This document shows, one piece after another, positions 4,551 through 5,043 of a DNA stretch of 5,043 bases (the first letter of the stretch is position 1; each line of letters begins with the position of its first letter). The stretch comes from Candidatus Elusimicrobium euhamitermitis (GTDB taxonomy: Bacteria > Elusimicrobiota > Elusimicrobia > Elusimicrobiales > Elusimicrobiaceae), in NCBI GenBank assembly GCA_031254225.1, contig JAIRUU010000058.1:1-5043 (forward strand). The letters are read 5' to 3'. The position numbers were made by a program, and so were the translations under genes. The notes under the pieces are model-generated. The model was not told where the DNA came from, made no database searches, and worked only from the letters and a program-made list of their open reading frames with translations.

Positions 4551-4556
4551 AAGATT

Positions 4557-4562
4557 ATTTTA
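4557..4562 (-). promoter_or_regulatory. Possible smpB -10 element near the start codon
   Basis: On the minus strand TAAAAT ends six bases before the smpB ATG and matches the -10 consensus at five of six positions. No good -35 hexamer is seen and no Shine-Dalgarno motif is present, so a leaderless or near-leaderless message is possible. The evidence is weak because the area is AT-rich. Confidence 0.25.
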
Positions 4563-4582
4563 GCTTATTTTCGCCGCGCGCA

Positions 4583-4623
4583 AAATTTTTTCCTTCATCC
4601 CTTGCGGGAGAGGAAAAAAATTT
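4583..4623. repeat. Imperfect hairpin, REP-like, between divergent genes
   Basis: TTTTTTCC (4586-4593) pairs with GGAAAAAA (4612-4619), and inside it TCCC (4598-4601) pairs with GGGA (4606-4609) around TTGC, separated by a small asymmetric internal loop. It lies upstream of both smpB and the DtxR-like gene, where a terminator for either would make no sense. The CCCTTGCGGGAGAGG core resembles palindromic intergenic repeats seen in many bacterial genomes. Membership of a repeat family is an inference. Confidence 0.45.
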
Positions 4624-4643
4624 GAGGACGGGGTCTTAATATA

Positions 4644-4672
4644 TTGACAAAGCTTACAAAGTTAGGTTTACT
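4644..4672 (+). promoter_or_regulatory. Promoter of the DtxR-like gene
   Basis: A perfect -35 hexamer TTGACA (4644-4649) is followed after 17 bases by TTTACT (4667-4672), a four-of-six -10 match. Transcription would begin close to 4679, the A of the start codon, so the message may be leaderless. Only a distant AGG (4664-4666) could serve as a ribosome binding site. Confidence 0.55.
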
Positions 4673-4675
4673 TAA
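4662..4675 (+). promoter_or_regulatory. Operator-like palindrome for a DtxR-family repressor
   Basis: TTAGGTTTACTTAA is an imperfect palindrome with five of seven positions symmetric. Its left half matches the TTAGGTTA half-site known for DtxR and IdeR operators. It overlaps the -10 element of the gene for a DtxR-family protein, the expected place for autorepression. Binding by this protein is inferred. Confidence 0.42.
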
Positions 4676-4678
4676 ATC

Positions 4679-5043
4679 ATGAATAAATTAACAATGAGCA
4701 TGGAAGATTATCTGGAAGCTATTTATCTGGCGTCCAAACAGTACGGCGTGGCGCGCGTTAAAGACATACGCGGCGTTATGAACGTAAAAACGCCCAGCGT
4801 TACCGGCGCGCTGAGCGTGCTGTCAAAGCACGGTTACGTGGCGCACGAAAAATACGGCTACGTTGAGCTTACGCCCAAAGGCCGGAAAGCGGCGGAAGAA
4901 ATTAAACAACGCCACAGCGTAATAAGCCGGTTTTTGACCGACACCCTGGGCGTGTCCGAAGCCACGGCCGACATTGACGCCTGCAAAATGGAGCACGCGA
5001 TAAGCAAAGAAACTTTTGAAAAATTAATAAAATTTGTAAGCCG
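4679..5043 (+). CDS. DtxR/MntR-family metal-dependent repressor (3' end outside window)
   Basis: The 121 residues present cover the N-terminal winged-helix DNA-binding domain and most of the dimerisation and metal-binding domain of the iron/manganese repressor family. Visible are MEDYLEAIY (8-16), the recognition helix region VKTPSVTGALSVL (36-48), the wing HEKYGYVELTPKG (56-68) and the dimer helix with DACKMEHAIS (100-109). Candidate metal ligands are Asp10, Glu13, His79, Cys102, Glu105 and His106. Asp10 and Glu13 match MntR, whereas Cys102 with Glu105 and His106 matches DtxR and IdeR, so the metal (iron or manganese) cannot be fixed. The start at 4679 is the first ATG in frame and follows a promoter and operator-like site; ATGs at codons 6 and 8 are alternatives. 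The gene is divergent from smpB. Transporter genes such as feo or mnt would be expected nearby but are outside the window. Confidence 0.92.
   Translation, partial: MNKLTMSMEDYLEAIYLASKQYGVARVKDIRGVMNVKTPSVTGALSVLSKHGYVAHEKYGYVELTPKGRKAAEEIKQRHSVISRFLTDTLGVSEATADIDACKMEHAISKETFEKLIKFVS

Noticed and set aside
4060..4678. tmRNA gene (ssrA) next to smpB
   Set aside because: No tRNA-like acceptor ends or tag-coding frame could be found in either flank of smpB within the window.
104..4693. TGAATAAATT occurs both at 105 and at the start of the repressor gene (4680)
   Set aside because: About ten AT-rich bases match with no extension in protein or DNA, which is expected by chance.

Overview
The window looks like chromosomal DNA from an anaerobic, gut-type bacterium, most plausibly of the phylum Elusimicrobiota (Elusimicrobium or an uncultured relative). 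The basis is recall: that group tends to carry several stand-alone type IV pilin-like genes with nearly invariant GFTLIELLVVVLIIGILAA amino termini, mixed-GC coding regions and AT-rich spacers. No rRNA or other phylogenetic marker is present, so this placement is tentative.

Layout from left to right: a GC-rich repeat-like hairpin tract and a weak terminator-like hairpin (1-75); purH, the bifunctional enzyme for the last two steps of IMP synthesis (191-1732); a gene for an 82-residue protein with two predicted membrane helices and no recognised family (1806-2054); three type IV pilin-like genes in a row (2243-2758, 2841-3386, 3561-4058); smpB, convergent with the last pilin gene (4077-4550, minus strand); a divergent intergenic region with an imperfect hairpin, promoter-like sequences and an operator-like palindrome (4551-4678); and the 5' part of a DtxR/MntR-family metal-dependent repressor gene that runs off the right edge (4679-5043).

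The most interesting part is the architecture of the pilin cluster. The spacers before pilin 1 and before pilin 3 are copies of one module made of an smpB-derived stretch, an intrinsic terminator, a promoter-like region and a leader. The smpB-derived stretch matches the last 14 codons of the intact smpB gene at the right end of the cluster; copy A matches it at 39 of 45 positions. At the intact locus, the opposite strand of the smpB coding sequence forms a short GC stem followed by seven T residues, at the place where the relic copies carry strong terminators. This suggests that a pilin gene converging on smpB was the ancestral arrangement, and that duplications of this junction scattered smpB tail fragments between the pilin genes.

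Pilins 2 and 3 are close paralogues. They share a 65-bp block of perfect nucleotide identity flanked by sequence rich in synonymous differences, which points to recent gene conversion. They differ mostly around the cysteines, as in pilins under diversifying selection. Pilin 2 has lost the ribosome-binding part of the leader and gained a GC-rich insertion in its leader peptide.

The genes do not form one pathway. purH and smpB are housekeeping genes, the pilins are surface or competence components, and the DtxR-like gene is a metal sensor.
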